DNA of 64,000 nt, taken from the NCBI RefSeq assembly GCF_050624435.1, contig NC_134530.1:142640721-142704720 (forward strand), in the 5' to 3' direction. Of the stretch, positions 32,790 to 45,850 are shown piece after piece (the first letter of the stretch is position 1; each line of letters begins with the position of its first letter). Under the pieces are notes generated by a model. It saw only the letters and a program-made list of their open reading frames with translations, had not been told where the DNA came from and made no database searches. The position numbers and the translations under genes were made by a program. This DNA is from Tenrec ecaudatus. Lineage: Eukaryota; Chordata; Mammalia; Afrosoricida; Tenrecidae.

Positions 32790-33640
32790 TGCTTCTCTAG
32801 AGAGCCAAACCTAACACATTTAGTACCAGGAATAGTTCTAGGAAACAAAATCATAAGAACTTTCCACCTCACTGAAGTTTCAAGGGTTCAGTGGGTGGGC
32901 ATGTCAAGATATTCCTACTAAAGTGAAGGATAAGTTACTGTGTCTGGCACCTATTAATTTTAAAGGGGGCACAATGCCTAATGAAACTCTTTAGATTTGG
33001 GGGTCAACATAGCCCTCATTTGGGTATGCTACTCCAACCTTTTCAGGTGACTCAGAAAGCTGCTAACTTTGAGTGGGACCCAGAATAAGGCTGTTTGTTG
33101 TGCAAGCTGTCCTGCCACGCAGCTGATATGATCTAGCTGATACATGGTGTTTGAAATGTCAATGGAAGACAGGGATGCAGTTTGGAGTCTTTGGTCACTC
33201 ACTTATTGGTGAATCACAGTGACGATTCTTCGGATTTTGGATTAAACCCTGCCATGCTGCATACAACTACTCTCCTTTTGGGAAACACCTTTGGGCATGT
33301 ATTGAGCCTCAAGAGAGACCAAATGCCTCAGTGCAGACTACCAAGCAACTATGTGACCTGAGCTCCCATCCCTCATCAACTGGATGTTATCTGACCCACA
33401 GACCATAACAGTGGGCATCCTCAGCAGCTCTCCATCATGAAGTGGACATGGTGTCAACAAGACTGGGCTTGAGCAAGACCTGAAGGTACAAGTAAGCTGC
33501 ATGAAGAAGTGGCTCAAATGCCACCGACATGGAATCCCTCAGAGTTCCCTAGATCAAGGAAAAAACTTCATAGTAAATGAAGTGCTTATGGAATCCACTG
33601 GTATTACCATTTCCCCATAATTCTTAAGCATCCAGCTTGA
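32790..33640 (+). mobile_element. Possible endogenous-retrovirus-like internal sequence
   Basis: The stretch starts with 'tctctagagagccaaaccta' and continues as a coherent old repeat ('cagctctccatcatgaagtg', 'gagtcacagtgacgattctt' style text). It reminds me of mammalian ERVL-type internal sequence, but no frame is intact and I cannot assign gag or pol. This is a weak, memory-based call. Confidence 0.3.
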
Positions 33641-33644
33641 TAGA

Positions 33645-34262
33645 ATGATGGGATGGACTTCTAAAGACACAGGTACAATGCCAACTTGGTGGAAATACCT
33701 TGCAAGTTCGGGGCAATCTTCCCCAGGAGGTTGTATATGCTCTCAGCTAGCATCCAATATATGTTGCATTTATTCCAATAGGCAGGTTTCACAGATCCAG
33801 GAATCTAGGAGTAAACATAGGAATGGCACACTCACTATTATTCCTAATTGTGGGGGAAAACCCACAACTAATTGTGGGCTTGATAGGTGCAGTTGTACGG
33901 TTAAGATATATAAATATTATAATAAAGTCATCGAGAGCATGAGAGAGAAAAGAGAGATTGAAATAATGCAGACACATTTCATGGTAGCATGCTCACCTCA
34001 GCCCCACTTAGTGGTCCACGTGGAGATGGGAGACCAGGCGGGGTAGGGTGGAGGGGCAAGAGAGAGGGGGAGGGGGAGGGGAAGGAAGACAAGGGGAAAG
34101 GGAACAGGGAACAGGGAAGCGAGGATGGGAGGAGAAGAGAAACTGACTAGAGGCCAAAAGGGGAGCCCGAGAGAGTTCTTTATTGGTAATGCAGGACTAT
34201 ATACCTTTGAGGGGAATGCAAGCCAACTAATTACAGGTAAAGACATACGTCACAGGAAGGGG
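33645..34262. other. Possible LTR-like sequence with a purine-rich block
   Basis: 33825-33930 has repeated 'aattgtggg' and 'cccacaa' words and an 'aataaagtcatcgagagc' that could be an LTR polyadenylation region. 34040-34135 is almost pure A/G (GGGAGGGGGAGGGG). 34172-34180 reads 'ttctttatt', a reversed polyadenylation signal. I cannot name a family. Confidence 0.3.
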
Positions 34263-34264
34263 TT

Positions 34265-34990
34265 GTCATCTACTAAGAAGCAACAAAGCCCACATGGGAG
34301 AAGCACACCAGCCTGTGTTATCACAAGGTGTTGATAGGATCAGGTATCAAGCATTAAAGTACAAATAATCATATTGTGAATTAGGGGGAGTGCATAGTGG
34401 AGACCCCAAAGCCCATCTGTAGACAACTGGACATCCCCTTACAGAAGGGTCATGGTGAGGAGAAGAACCAGTCAGGGTGCAGTATAGCACTGATGAAACA
34501 TACAACTTCTCCCCCCCACACACCTTACATGATCCAATCCTACCTTACAAATCTGGCTAGACCAGAGGATGTACACTGGTACAGATAAAAGCTGGAAACA
34601 CAGGGAATCCAGGACAGATAAACCCCTTAGGACCAATCATGAGAGTAGAGATGCGAGGAGGGTATAGGGAATGTGGGGAGAAAGGGAGAACCGATCACAA
34701 TGATCAACATACAACCCCCTCCCAGGGGCACAAACAACAGAAAAGTGGGTGAAGGGAGACATCGGATAGTGTAAGACATGAAAGAATAATGATTTCTAAA
34801 TTATCAAGGGTTTATGAAGGAGGGAGGGTGGAGGGGAGGGGGAAAATGAGCTGATAACAAGGGCTCACGTAGAAAAATGTTTTGAAAATGATGGCAACAA
34901 ATGTACAAATGTGCTTGACATGGTGGATGTATGTATGGATTGTGATAAGGGTTGTATGAGCCCCCAATGAAATGATTTTCTTAAAAGACA
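34265..34990 (+). mobile_element. Young L1 3' UTR and tail, sense
   Basis: It runs from 'aagcaacaaagcccacatgg' through 'cagaagggtcatggtgagga', 'gaaacacagggaatccagga' and 'aagggctcacgtagaaaaat' to 'agcccccaatgaaatgattt'. The polyadenylation signal is mutated (AATGAA). Confidence 0.83.
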
Positions 34991-36025
34991 GAGAAAATAA
35001 AGAAAGAAAAAGAAGGGAAGCGGGAAAGAAATATAAGAAAAGAAAGCAGAGAAAGAAAGGGAAGAAAATTGGTAGGTGGGCAGAAGCAGAGAGGAGAAGC
35101 TATGAAGGACACGGGGCAGGACAACTGGTATGAGTCAGCACTCTCTGTCAGCAAAGAAGGTCATAGAAGAGGAGGGTTAGGGATGTCACACCTACACAGG
35201 ATCTAGCATCAGGAAACTTGATCCACAGGAATTTCATGACAGCTCATAGGGTGGCTGAGGACAGGGTGCCTGTTCCTTACAGGGGTAAGTAAGGACAGGG
35301 GCAGGTGATGGAAGAAATTTCTGTCTACCCAGGGAATTTAGTTTCTGCTGATCTGATGAAGCAGAGTTAATGTGTCTCCAGGTTTGGGAAGGATGTGCCC
35401 CAGGTGCCCAATCCAGGAAGGTGTACTTCTGTCCAGAGGTGAAGCAAGGACTATGCAAGAGTATAGATGTCACCAGAGGGTGAATGAGATAGGGGGTGTC
35501 CATATTTCTGGTCACCGAGTGTGGGAAGCAAAAAGAAGAACTCACCTTTCTAACCACCAACCACTATTTGGGGCAATTGTGCTATCCTGGGTAAACAGAG
35601 TCAGTAATCAGGTTACTATCCTGATGGAACACTGCTAGCAGAAGTTCACAATGGTTGCACTGTGAAAGCCAGCTGACAACTCATCTGTTCCACCTGTATC
35701 CTCTCTTGCCACGTTTGTTCAGCTTTTTTCCTAGTCAGTATTCAATTCATTTCTCTATCGTTTCCTCTGAATCTCAGGGCTCCAGTATCCCTATCCATTT
35801 CATTTGTTCTCTTTGGTTTATTGGGTCTGAGTACCATGTCTGCCTAATCTGCCATCTTTCTAAGATGTAACTTTTAGATATGATGACTTTGACATGTCTG
35901 TGAGTCATGCAAGTGGCAAAGTTGCATGCACAGCTCAGGAAAGAGGTCTGGGCTAGAAATATAAGTTTTCAAGTCATTGGCACATAGCTAACTCTTAAGC
36001 TCTAGGAGAGAGAGACTGCTTATAC
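34991..36025. other. Unrecognised stretch, purine-rich at its left end
   Basis: 34985-35090 is an A/G-rich run (GAAAGAAAAAGAAGGGAAG type) that may be the expanded tail of the preceding L1. The remaining 0.9 kb has no gene or repeat that I recognise; frames of up to 108 codons show no domain. Confidence 0.35.
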
Positions 36026-36029
36026 AGAG

Positions 36030-36842
36030 TATAGAGTATGAAAGCCCTAAGCAAACCGACATTGGACCTCCACTCAAGTACTTCCTCAACACAAAAACAC
36101 TTTGTTCTACTAAACTGGCACTCTGTGATACTCACTTTCTATGACACGATCACTGAAGACAAAATGGGTGCATAAGCAAATGTGATAAAAAAAGCTGATG
36201 GTGCCCGGTTATCCAAAAATATAGCATCTGGGGTCATAAAGGCTTGAAGATAAACAAGCGGCCATCTAGCTGAGAAGCAACAAAGCCCACATGGAAGAAG
36301 CATACCACCCTGGGTGATCATGAGGTGTCAATGGGATCAAGTATCAGGCATCAAGACCCCAAAACAAACCCCAAAAAATCATAACTATGTGAATGAGGGA
36401 AGACCCAAAACCCATCTGTAGTCAATTGGACATCCCCTTTCAGAAGAGTCACAAGGAAGAGACGAGCCGGTCAGGATGTAGTACAGCACCGATGAAACAC
36501 ACAACTTTCCTTTAATGCTTCATCTCCCAGCTGCCCCCTTTCCCACTATCGTGACCCCAATTCTACCTTACAAACACGACTAGACCAGAGTATGTGCACA
36601 GAGATAAGAGCTCACTGCAACACATGGTATCCAGGACAGATTAAAACCTCAGGACCAATAATGAGTAGCAATACCAGGAGGGAAAGGAGAAGGTGGGGGG
36701 AATAAGGGAGAACCAATCACAATGATTGACATATAACCCCATCTCAGGGGGTGAACAACAGAAAAGTGGGTGAAGGGAGACAGCAGTTGGTGTAAGACAT
36801 GAAAAATAATAATAATAATTCATAAATTATCAAAGGTTCAAT
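36030..36842 (+). mobile_element. Young L1 3' UTR, sense, lacking the final tail
   Basis: It follows the 3' UTR order from 'ggacctccactcaagtactt' and 'cactgaagacaaaatgggtg' to 'cataaattatcaaaggttca', where it stops before the tail and polyadenylation signal. Confidence 0.82.
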
Positions 36843-36869
36843 TAATCCTGGTATTATGATTCCCAATAA

Positions 36870-37190
36870 AATCCAGGTAAAGACCTAAAAGTAAAATGTG
36901 AAATGTTGAAACCTTATGAATAAAACTAGGACAATACTTTGTGATCTCAATATAGAAAGGAGGGATTTTTTAATGAAAAAATAAAAAGGAATAAACCATA
37001 AAGTAGAGATTTGGTAAAAAGAAAACATCTATGCATCAAAATATATCACTAAAAAGGTTCAAAAATCACAGATAGCAAATGCAAGCCTTACAACCAACAA
37101 ATGATAGTTGTCAGAACATATACGGAATCTTATCAATCAAAAAGGAAAACATGAATGACCTCATAAGAAGGCAAAGAAATAAACAGTGAC
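36870..37190 (+). mobile_element. Possible older L1 ORF2 C-terminal fragment
   Basis: 'acatatacggaatcttatca' and 'atcaaaaaggaaaacatgaa' resemble the late ORF2 or 3' region of older L1s. No frame survives. Confidence 0.4.
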
Positions 37191-38249
37191 GCCACCCAAG
37201 AACCTGTAATGTATTGTTATTTCTTTGGCACTGTCTTCACCTCGTTATTTCCTCATTTCTCTCTTTATTCTCCTTTAGCTCCCATAATCCATCTTAATCA
37301 CTTCCTCAGACATCTTTCTACTCCCGTGCCATCTTTTCATTGGGTAAAACCACTCGAGTAAATTCAGCTCTCCATCTTTTCTGCAACTTCACCCCATAAC
37401 TGACTACAGCTGCAGACATCTTCTCTACATTACAGCTGAAAAGCAGGTATAAACTCTGTTGAATTTGTAAATACAATGATGATGAGTAAATGAAGGATGC
37501 CCACTCAATAATTTCATCCCATTAACAATGAATGAAGCACTACAATGTATGAGGGCTACACGTTTAAAGAAATTGGAGAAGTTATGAAATAGGTTTTGGA
37601 AGTGGGAAGCTATATTACAAGAGAAACCTGGTAAGATTTGAAGGCAATGTTGAATACCAGGGTATGATCCTGAGTTTATAGGACATCAGTTTGTGAAACT
37701 TACTGTGAAGCATGAAGCCCAGAATTGGGTTCACTAATCTCATTTAGTTGCAATAGGCCCACCATATTTCATTAGTACTTTAGTCAGAAGATGCAATATA
37801 CCAATCTCCATTCTTTCATAAGTCAGTTCTCTTAAGAACTCTCTATTTTTTCTATTTAGGACCAAAGCTTGCACATAAGGGAGCAATCAGATAAATGGAC
37901 AGAGGACTTCAGTGGTATGAGCCCTAATGTCAGCCCTAAACTACCTATGATTTATGTGAGGGAGAAATAAAACTCAGAACTTAATCCAAAATTGTTTCAG
38001 ATTTTGTCACACACAGCTGAACCTAACTCTAACTAAAGAAAATCGCCAGTAAATCATGCAAAATGATTCAGAATCTCAAGTGACCAGAAAAATGCCTATA
38101 CCAAACCTAATTGATATGACCATGAACATAGTTTTAAATTGTTAATTATGTTGGAAGTAAAATAACTTTAATATTTTTATGACATCAATGTGTTGAAAAT
38201 ATGTGTTTTGCTAATTTAATGTAAATATATATATAGATCTTAATAGTGT
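37191..38249. other. About 1 kb with nothing recognised
   Basis: AT-rich, no convincing frames, no repeats that I can name. Confidence 0.4.
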
Positions 38250-38408
38250 GTTGTAAGAGTTGGGTTAACTCCAATGCCAGTAATTCAAAATCATGAGATA
38301 AAGAGGAGGCTATCTGTTCCCCCTAAAGATTTACAGTCTCCAAAACTTTATAAAAGTTCCCTGTTATCAGAGTTGACTCAATGACAGTGGATTTTGTTTA
38401 GGTTTTAA
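38250..38408 (+). mobile_element. AfroSINE-type SINE, partial
   Basis: The middle and 3' part are seen: 'gagataaagaggaggctatc', 'gatttacagtctccaaaact', 'agagttgactcaatgacagt' and 'ggattttgtttagg'. Confidence 0.6.
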
Positions 38409-38944
38409 CTTCCATTGAGAAGCTCACAGACTAATGTTAGAGCCATATGCAGATCACTTCAATCAATTTCAGTGTGATTTTATTCACAAACACTTGAAAA
38501 TGAACTTTTAAAATTTAGCCTTTAAAAAAGGAATAAACTTTGTCAGGGAACAGTTTCCATGTAATTTGGAGCACTGATCAGTAGAGGGTGTTAGGACACC
38601 AGAGTGACTACTTGAAAATATCTTGTGGACATGTTTTAGGCAGACAATTAATATTTTCTCCCAGACTCACTGACATAGTTAACTATTGGTATACAGAGTA
38701 TATAAATCCATACTAATTGAAATATATTCATGATGGGGTAAACGCATTCTTGTTTCATTTCTTTATTTATTCATTTGCATTTTTTTCTCCATCATCAAAG
38801 TTCATGAATGAAGGAAATCTGTTGCCTTAGATTTTTTTCTCAAGAAGGCTACAAAAAGCATCTCTCTGTCCAATGTGCATCTTTCCCACACCCAGTGACA
38901 GGCACATTAAGCTAGCTGTGAATGTTGACAGAATGATTTTTAAA
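38409..38944. other. Short stretch, nothing recognised
   Basis: AT-rich, no gene or named repeat. Confidence 0.4.
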
Positions 38945-39100
38945 ATGGGGGAGGGAGAAAAAATGAGGAACTGATACCAAGGGCTCATGTAAAAAGAATA
39001 TGTTTTGAAAAGGATGATGGAAATATATATACAAATGTGTTTGACACAATGGATGTATTGGTTGTTATAAGAGATCCCAATAAAATGACTTAAAACATAA
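38945..39100 (+). mobile_element. Young L1 3' tail
   Basis: 'gggagggagaaaaaatgagg', 'gataccaagggctcatgtaa', 'gtttgacacaatggatgta' and 'gatcccaataaaatgactta' form the L1 tail, 5' truncated to about 150 bp. Confidence 0.8.
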
Positions 39101-42100
39101 AATCTTTCTAGTATCTATAGGTAGCAACTTAAAAACATTAAATTTGATTTCCCTCATGGATGACAGTTTCTTTGACTATAATTTATATAAATATTACTAA
39201 GAACATTTTTTAATGTAACAATAGTTTCGGAGGAAGAGCAAGATAGTGACAAGCAACACCCATGGGAGGGCTCCCCAGAAACCAGCGCAGAGGGACATGG
39301 AGAAAAATATCCTACACTTCCAGACAGTGTGGTTCTCAGCATAAAAATAAGTAGACACAAATTTACTAAACTAAAAGGGCAGCAAGGCCTGCTGATATTC
39401 TGCTTTGTCATTGGTCATCGACATAAGCCAGAGGCCCCAGTCCCCAAACTCTCCTGACAGATTTTTCTAGTCCCTGAGCAAGCTAGGAATGGCTGACCAG
39501 CAGAGCTGCAGAGATATAGCTCTGTGTGACTAGCCTGGGGGTGGATATAAGCACAATAAGGCTTGTTCTCAGTCCAAGCAAAGGGAACTCCATTCTGACA
39601 ACTCCATAGCCCTACTTCCCCATATGAGGGACAGCACAGCCTCCTGAGCTTTATGAGGATAACTCTATAGGCCAGCCTGGAGAAGGCAAAGTAGTGAATA
39701 AACTAACTCCACACAAGCCGGGGGAACTCCAGAACCACTCAGCAAACCTAATCCCCAGTTTCTCAAGTACAGTAAGTTCTGCACAGCCCCATCTTAAGGT
39801 ACCTGAAAGAAAAGCACAGCCATTCTTGGCCCTTTGGTTGGTTTTTTTTTGTTTGTTTCTCTTTCTTTGTTTAAAAACAACACATACCTGGCATTAATAA
39901 GGTATTAGCATAACAATATAAGTACAAACTACACCAGTGGTTTTACTAAGCACTGAAAGAGAGTTTTTCCAAGAGAAGAGGACCATAAGCCCCAGTACGC
40001 AGAGGCTGTTCCAGCTGAGCTACTGGATAGACTGAGCAATCTGCGAGGTGTCTCACAACACAAGCCCCTGGTCAGCACTCCAAGCCACTCAGATAAGCAA
40101 CCAGTTCTCTGGGTAGATGAGTGCTTCATCCCTTGCTCCTAAACCACATAGATAAGTGTCAGTCATAGAACCCACTTCCAAATTCCCACTTGTTCACCTC
40201 CATCATCTGAAAAAAGAGCGAACCAGTCCTTTCTGAGCGGATCCACCAGAGGTCTATTCCATTAAATAATTAACCTAAATCTTAAGAATACAGAACTCTC
40301 TGCCTAGCAGATATCAAATCATTTCCCTAGTTTTAATCTCAACCTTACCCTGCCATGCTAAAATGTCACAAGGTAGAAAAACAGCTTACAACTAGACACT
40401 GTCCCTAACTGCTCCGAATACCTTTGCACAAGACTGAAAAGCTCCATCCAGTCCTGATTTCACTCTGGGGAAAAGTTTAAACCCCAGATATTCTTTTGTT
40501 GGTATTGTTGCATTGTGTTCTTTCATTTATATACCCTCCCCCTATTCTTATAATTCATCCTTAAACAAGATCTCCCCATCTGTTGATCTGTGAAAGAACA
40601 AAAAAATATATTATTTTAATATTTTGTTTTCAATTTACTTTGTTTTCTAGTCCCTCAACACATCATCAATCCACAGGTTAGCACCCACATCAGAGACAAA
40701 GCTCCTGTGCAAATTACCCATTGTTCCACCATTGCAAAACAAAGCTGTTAAATTTCCTTTCTTTCAATCTACTAAATCATACTACTTGATCCCTCCCTCT
40801 CTGTTTCTTTTTGGCTTCCTTTCTCCCTTTTCTGACACTTCCTATTCCACTTTTTTATCTCCCCAACACTATCTAACACTATCCCAGACACTAAGCAGAA
40901 AGTATCTGCCACCCATCTACTGCACTATCTAACAGAGTAAACTACTCCCACGTGACCCCACATCCCTGACACCCCTAACAGTTAATCCAAGATGTCAAGG
41001 AAACAAGGGAACATATTGACTGACACACATGAAAGGAAAAGAAAGAGATACAAATAACCAAATACCCATCAGACATAAATGAAATGCCTGAAATTGAATA
41101 CCAGAAAGATAACTTAAAAGAATGATGAAAGCACTCATATAGTAGATGAAGAAAAAGCCTGAGGGGAAAGGGGGAGAATAGAAAAGCTAGCAACCTCACA
41201 ACATGCCTTACAAGAAAAACTCTGAATAGAGACACAAAAGCCAAATAGTACAATAGCAGAATAACACAATTCTACCAAACACACACAGAGAGAGAGAGAA
41301 AAAATTGGAGCTGGAAACCGGAATTAGTGTGCTTAAAGACAAATCTATAGATTCCAATCTAAAAAAAAAAAAAAAAAGAACAAATAACAACAAATGCAAG
41401 AGACTGAGAAAATATTCAGAACAATGTGGGACATAGTAAAGAGGAACAACTTACATCTTATAGGGATTCCAGAAGAGGAAGAGACAAAATAAACCCACAA
41501 AGAGACTATTACAAGAACTCCTGTAAGAAAACTCTCCTCAGTGTCTAACGGATAAAATAATAATTATCCAGGAACCTGAAAGAACCCCAATCAGGAGATA
41601 TCCCCAAAGTAAAACTCATTTTATAGTCAATATGTCTAACTAACATCAATGAGAGGGGGGAAAAAATCTGAGTAGCCAAAGAAAATAGAACAATTATATA
41701 CAATAGATCAGTAATTAGAAAATTGGAATATTTCTCAGCAGAAACCTTGCAGGCAAGAAGAGAATGAAGTGATGTATACAGAGTTCTCAAGAGGAAAAAC
41801 ACTCAACCTAGAATCTATTACCCAGCAAATATATCACTCAAATATGATGGAGAAATAAAATTATTCCAAAACAAGGAGATGTAAGAATTCACAAAACAAG
41901 ACCATAACTACAAAAAAATACTCAATGAAGTTCTATGGGCAAAAAAAAAAAATCCACAACACACAAAACTAAAACCAACATACAAGAGAATTCTTCACAA
42001 AAACAGCAGTCACAGAGCAGCATCCAAAGCAATGAAGTAATACAAGAAGAACAAAGAAACTAAACATAACACACACACACTAGCATACACCACTCACAAA

Positions 42101-42472
42101 TATAAAGCAAAATGGCAGTAATATATATATAATCTCACTGAATGTCAGTGGACTAAGAGCACCCCCCAATAAAGAAAGAGAAAGTAGAAAACTGGATAAG
42201 CAAACAAAACCCATCAATAGGCTGCTTGCAAGAAACACAGATTTTAACAGACTAAAACTCAGAGTCTGGATAAAAGCATACCAAGCAAGGAAAAACAGGG
42301 ATAGCATTATTAATCTCTGAGAAAATGACTTCGAGACAAACAATGTAATGAGACAAGAACAAACACTTCAAAATGATCAATAGCCTGAGATGACATAGCA
42401 AAAATAAACATACCTCCCAATGAAAGCCCCCAATGAAACATCCTCGAAATACATCATTAAATCCTTGCAGAA

Positions 42473-42772
42473 TTGAAAAAGGATATGGACAGCTTGAAAA
42501 TAATAACAGGAGACTTCAATACGCCACTCTCAAGGAAAGACAACATCAAGAAAGAAACTCAAAAACCCCACCTAAGAGCTCAAAAACACAACAAAATTAA
42601 TTTCATCAGTACTATAAAAAGAATTCTCAGTCCAACAAAAATACAGTACACATTCTTCTCCAATACACATGGAACATTCACAATAGACCACATCCTAGAC
42701 CAAAAAGCATGCCTCAACAAATTCTTTAAAAATGAGATTCTACAACTACCTTGTGAGACCACAATGCTATAA
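42473..42772 (+). pseudogene. L1 ORF2 endonuclease fragment (L1 no. 1)
   Basis: A 99-codon surviving frame. It contains IITGDFNTPLS, the GDFN motif of L1 endonuclease, then QYTFFSNTHGTFT and IDHILDQKA, which carry the conserved Asp-His region. It is one piece of a broken ORF2 and would give no functional enzyme. Confidence 0.8.
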
Positions 42773-44344
42773 AATGAAAAATCAACAATAAAACAAACAG
42801 AAATACAAAGACAAACACATGGAGATCGAACAACATAATACTGAAAATGACAGGGTAATAAAACAAATAAGGGAGGAAAGAAAATAATTTCTTGGGATAA
42901 ACAAGAACAATATCAAAACATCTCAAAACCAATGAGACATAGGAAAACTAGCAATCAGAGGCCAATTTTCAGCAATCAACACACACAGAGAAAAAGAGAG
43001 CTCCATCCCAAACCCTAAGACAACACCTTCAGAATTGGAACAAGGTCCACAACATAAACCCTCCAATAAATGAAGAAAACAAATCACCAGGATCGAAGAA
43101 GAAATCAACACTATGGGGGGATGGGGGGATGGAGAATGAAACAAGAAGCTCTTTCTGTGAAAGGATTAGTAGAATAAACAGACCATTGGCAAACTTGACA
43201 AAGGGAAATAAGAAAAGATGCAAATATACAAAATAAGAGAATAAAAGTTTGATCTTACAACAAATCCAAACGAAATAAAAAGAATAACACACTACTATGA
43301 AAACCTGTATTCGAACAAATCTGAAGATCTAGAAGAAATGCACAGATACCTAGCAAATCATCACCCATTCAAATTAATGCAGACAGATCTTGAAAAATGC
43401 AAAAGACCCATAACAAAAAGAAATAGAGCAGTCATTAAGAAACTTCCAACCAAGAAAAGCCTAGGAGAATGGTTTCACAGAGGATTTCTACCAAGTATTC
43501 AGAAAAGATCTGACACCAACACTACACAAAATATTTCAGAATATAGAAAAAGACGACAAATTCCCAAACCCATTCTATGAAGCCAGCATAAAACAGATAC
43601 CCAAATGGTAAAGACTCCACAAGGACACAAAATTATAGACCAATATTATTCATGAGCACAGATGCAAAAGTCCTCAACAAAAGTCTGGCCCATAGTAACC
43701 AGTACTATATTTTAAAAAAACAACTCATTCATTCCAGGGAGGCAGAGATGGTTCACATTCAATAAAACATTAATGGAATTCACCACATGAGCAAGGTAAA
43801 GAAAAAAATTGACATAATCATATCAACAGGTGCAAAAAAGGTATTTCACAAAATTCAACACCATTTATTATGATCAAAATAGGAATATAAGGAAAGTTCC
43901 TCGGTATAATAAAAGGCATTTATGAGAAACCAACAGCCAACATCATGTTCAATGAGGACAAATTAGAAACATTTTCACTGAAAACAGGGACCAGCCAAGG
44001 ATATTCCCTATCACCAGTCTTATTGAACATTGTGCTGGAAGTCTTAGCTATTGCCATCAGACAACAAAAAGAAAGCAAGAGAGTATAAATCAGAAAAGAA
44101 AAAGTGAAACTGCCTCTATTTGCAGATGATATGATTCTATAAATAGAAAACTGAAAAATCACCGCTAAAAGCCTACTGGAAACAATTGAGGGATACAGAA
44201 AAGTAGCGGGATACAAAATTAGCAACCAGGAATCAATCTGATTCCTGTATATTAGCAAAGAGAGCTATGAAATGACATTAAGAAAATAATACCATTTAAA
44301 ATAGCCACATAAAAGATTAAATACTTGGAAATAAACCTAATTTT

Positions 44345-44412
44345 AAAAAAAAGACCTACACAGAGAAAACTACAGAACGTTCTGTAGCTTTCTCTGTGTA
44401 GGTCTTTTGTTT
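44345..44412. repeat. 68-bp near-perfect palindrome (34-bp arms, no spacer)
   Basis: The centre is between 44378 and 44379 (CAGAAC|GTTCTG). The left arm (AAAGACCTACACAGAG...) pairs with the right arm (...CTCTGTGTAGGTCTTT) at 32 of 34 positions; the mismatches are 44369/44388 and 44348/44409. Only the left arm corresponds to the normal L1 ORF2 text (GACCTA..CAGAGAAAACTAC), so the right arm is an inverted copy added later. Confidence 0.93.
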
Positions 44413-45136
44413 TTTTCTTGAAGAAACCAACAAAAAAACATCCAGACCTACATAAATAGAAAATTATCCCATTCTCATATTGCCTGACCTAAAAACCTAC
44501 TTCATAGCCACAGTAGTCAAAAAGCCTGGTGCTGGTACAATGAGAGAGAGATAGACCAGTGGACCCAAACAGAAAACCCAGATATAAATGTATCAGCCTA
44601 TGGGGAACTACTCTTTCCAAAGGAACTAGAAATATCCAATGAGACAGAGACAACCTCTTCAATAAATTGTGGTGTTCAAACTGAGCCATCAAGATCATCA
44701 GTGGAAACCTAGCAAATCTAAGACCCCGTTGCAAGGCATACACAGTATACCAAGTATAATGAAGGAGACACATACAGTGGAGGACAAGATAGATGATTGT
44801 GACAGGCTGAAAACATATCACTTATACATATCAAATGACTTCATCAGGAGAACTCACATATTAGAACCCAAATATTGAGAAAAAATTTACCAACAGCATA
44901 TCTGAAAAGGGTCTAATTTCCAAAATATACAGAACTCTACAGCAACTCAATTAAAAAAGGCTCAATTAAGAAGTAGGAAAAAGACATGAACAGACATCTC
45001 ACAAAAATTATGCAAACAGCTAACAAACACATAAAAATGCTTATGATAACTAGCTATCTGAGAAGCAAATTAAAACCACAATGAGATACCACCTTATACC
45101 CACAATGTTACCCCAATTTTTAAAAATGAACAAAAC

Positions 45137-45850
45137 AATCGTGGTAGTTACATAATCTGGTGTCAATTTGGGACTTGAGAGGATTAAGAGAGAAGGGGTG
45201 GAGTCCAGTCCGTCAAATGGGTTATAGCCAATGAGGCCTCTGTATGGGCAAGGCCTTCTCCTGAGAATTCTGGGAACTCAGAGATTTTCCTCCTTGGAGA
45301 CGTGAGTCTCTCTCTCTTTTTCTCTCTCTCTCTCATCACTCCCTTGGAGACTCTCTACTGACAAGGCTGACTCCCTGAGAGACATCGCTGAGGAGAAGCT
45401 ACATGGACCTACTCTGATGCAGCCCTGGGTGCTAGAGAAGCCACATGGAGACCCCTGCCAATGCTGAGATGCTTACACCACCACTGGATCCAAAGACTTT
45501 CTACCCAGTGACCTGTGATCATCCTGCACTCAGGGTCATTGCATGTGTTTCGTGAGTCTGAAGAGGACTTCATAGATCAGAATCGGACATATGGGTTAAT
45601 ATCAGACTTATGGGCTTGTACTAGCCTGGGATGCTTTCTTTTTTTGTTTGTTTAATCATTTTCTTTGGAGCTCATACAACTTTTGTCACAATCCATACAT
45701 CCATCCATTGTGTCAAGCACATTTGTACATTCGTTGCCATCATCATTCGCAATATATTTTCTTTTTGCTTGAGCCCTTGGTATAAGCTTTCTTGATGTAT
45801 GATTACCCTATATATAAAACTCTCTCTTATACACATGTTTCTCTAGTCTA
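45137..45850 (+). repeat. LTR-like repeat inserted in L1 no. 1 (most complete copy)
   Basis: It begins TGGTAGTTACATAATCTGG and ends ACCTGGACTAACACA, i.e. TG...CA ends as in LTRs. It has a CT-rich run at 45306-45333. It is itself interrupted by an antisense L1 tail (45638-45792). The host L1 reads 'acaaaacaa' before and 'acaacaaatgctggagaa' after, so a short duplication is possible. Relatives are at 1-258, 14557-14937 and 58478-58710. No coding capacity. Confidence 0.6.
45638..45792 (-). mobile_element. Young L1 3' tail, antisense, nested
   Basis: 'ttgtttaatcattttctttg', 'gagctcatacaacttttgtc' and 'catttgtacattcgttgcca' are the reversed L1 tail, inserted into the LTR-like repeat. Confidence 0.8.
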
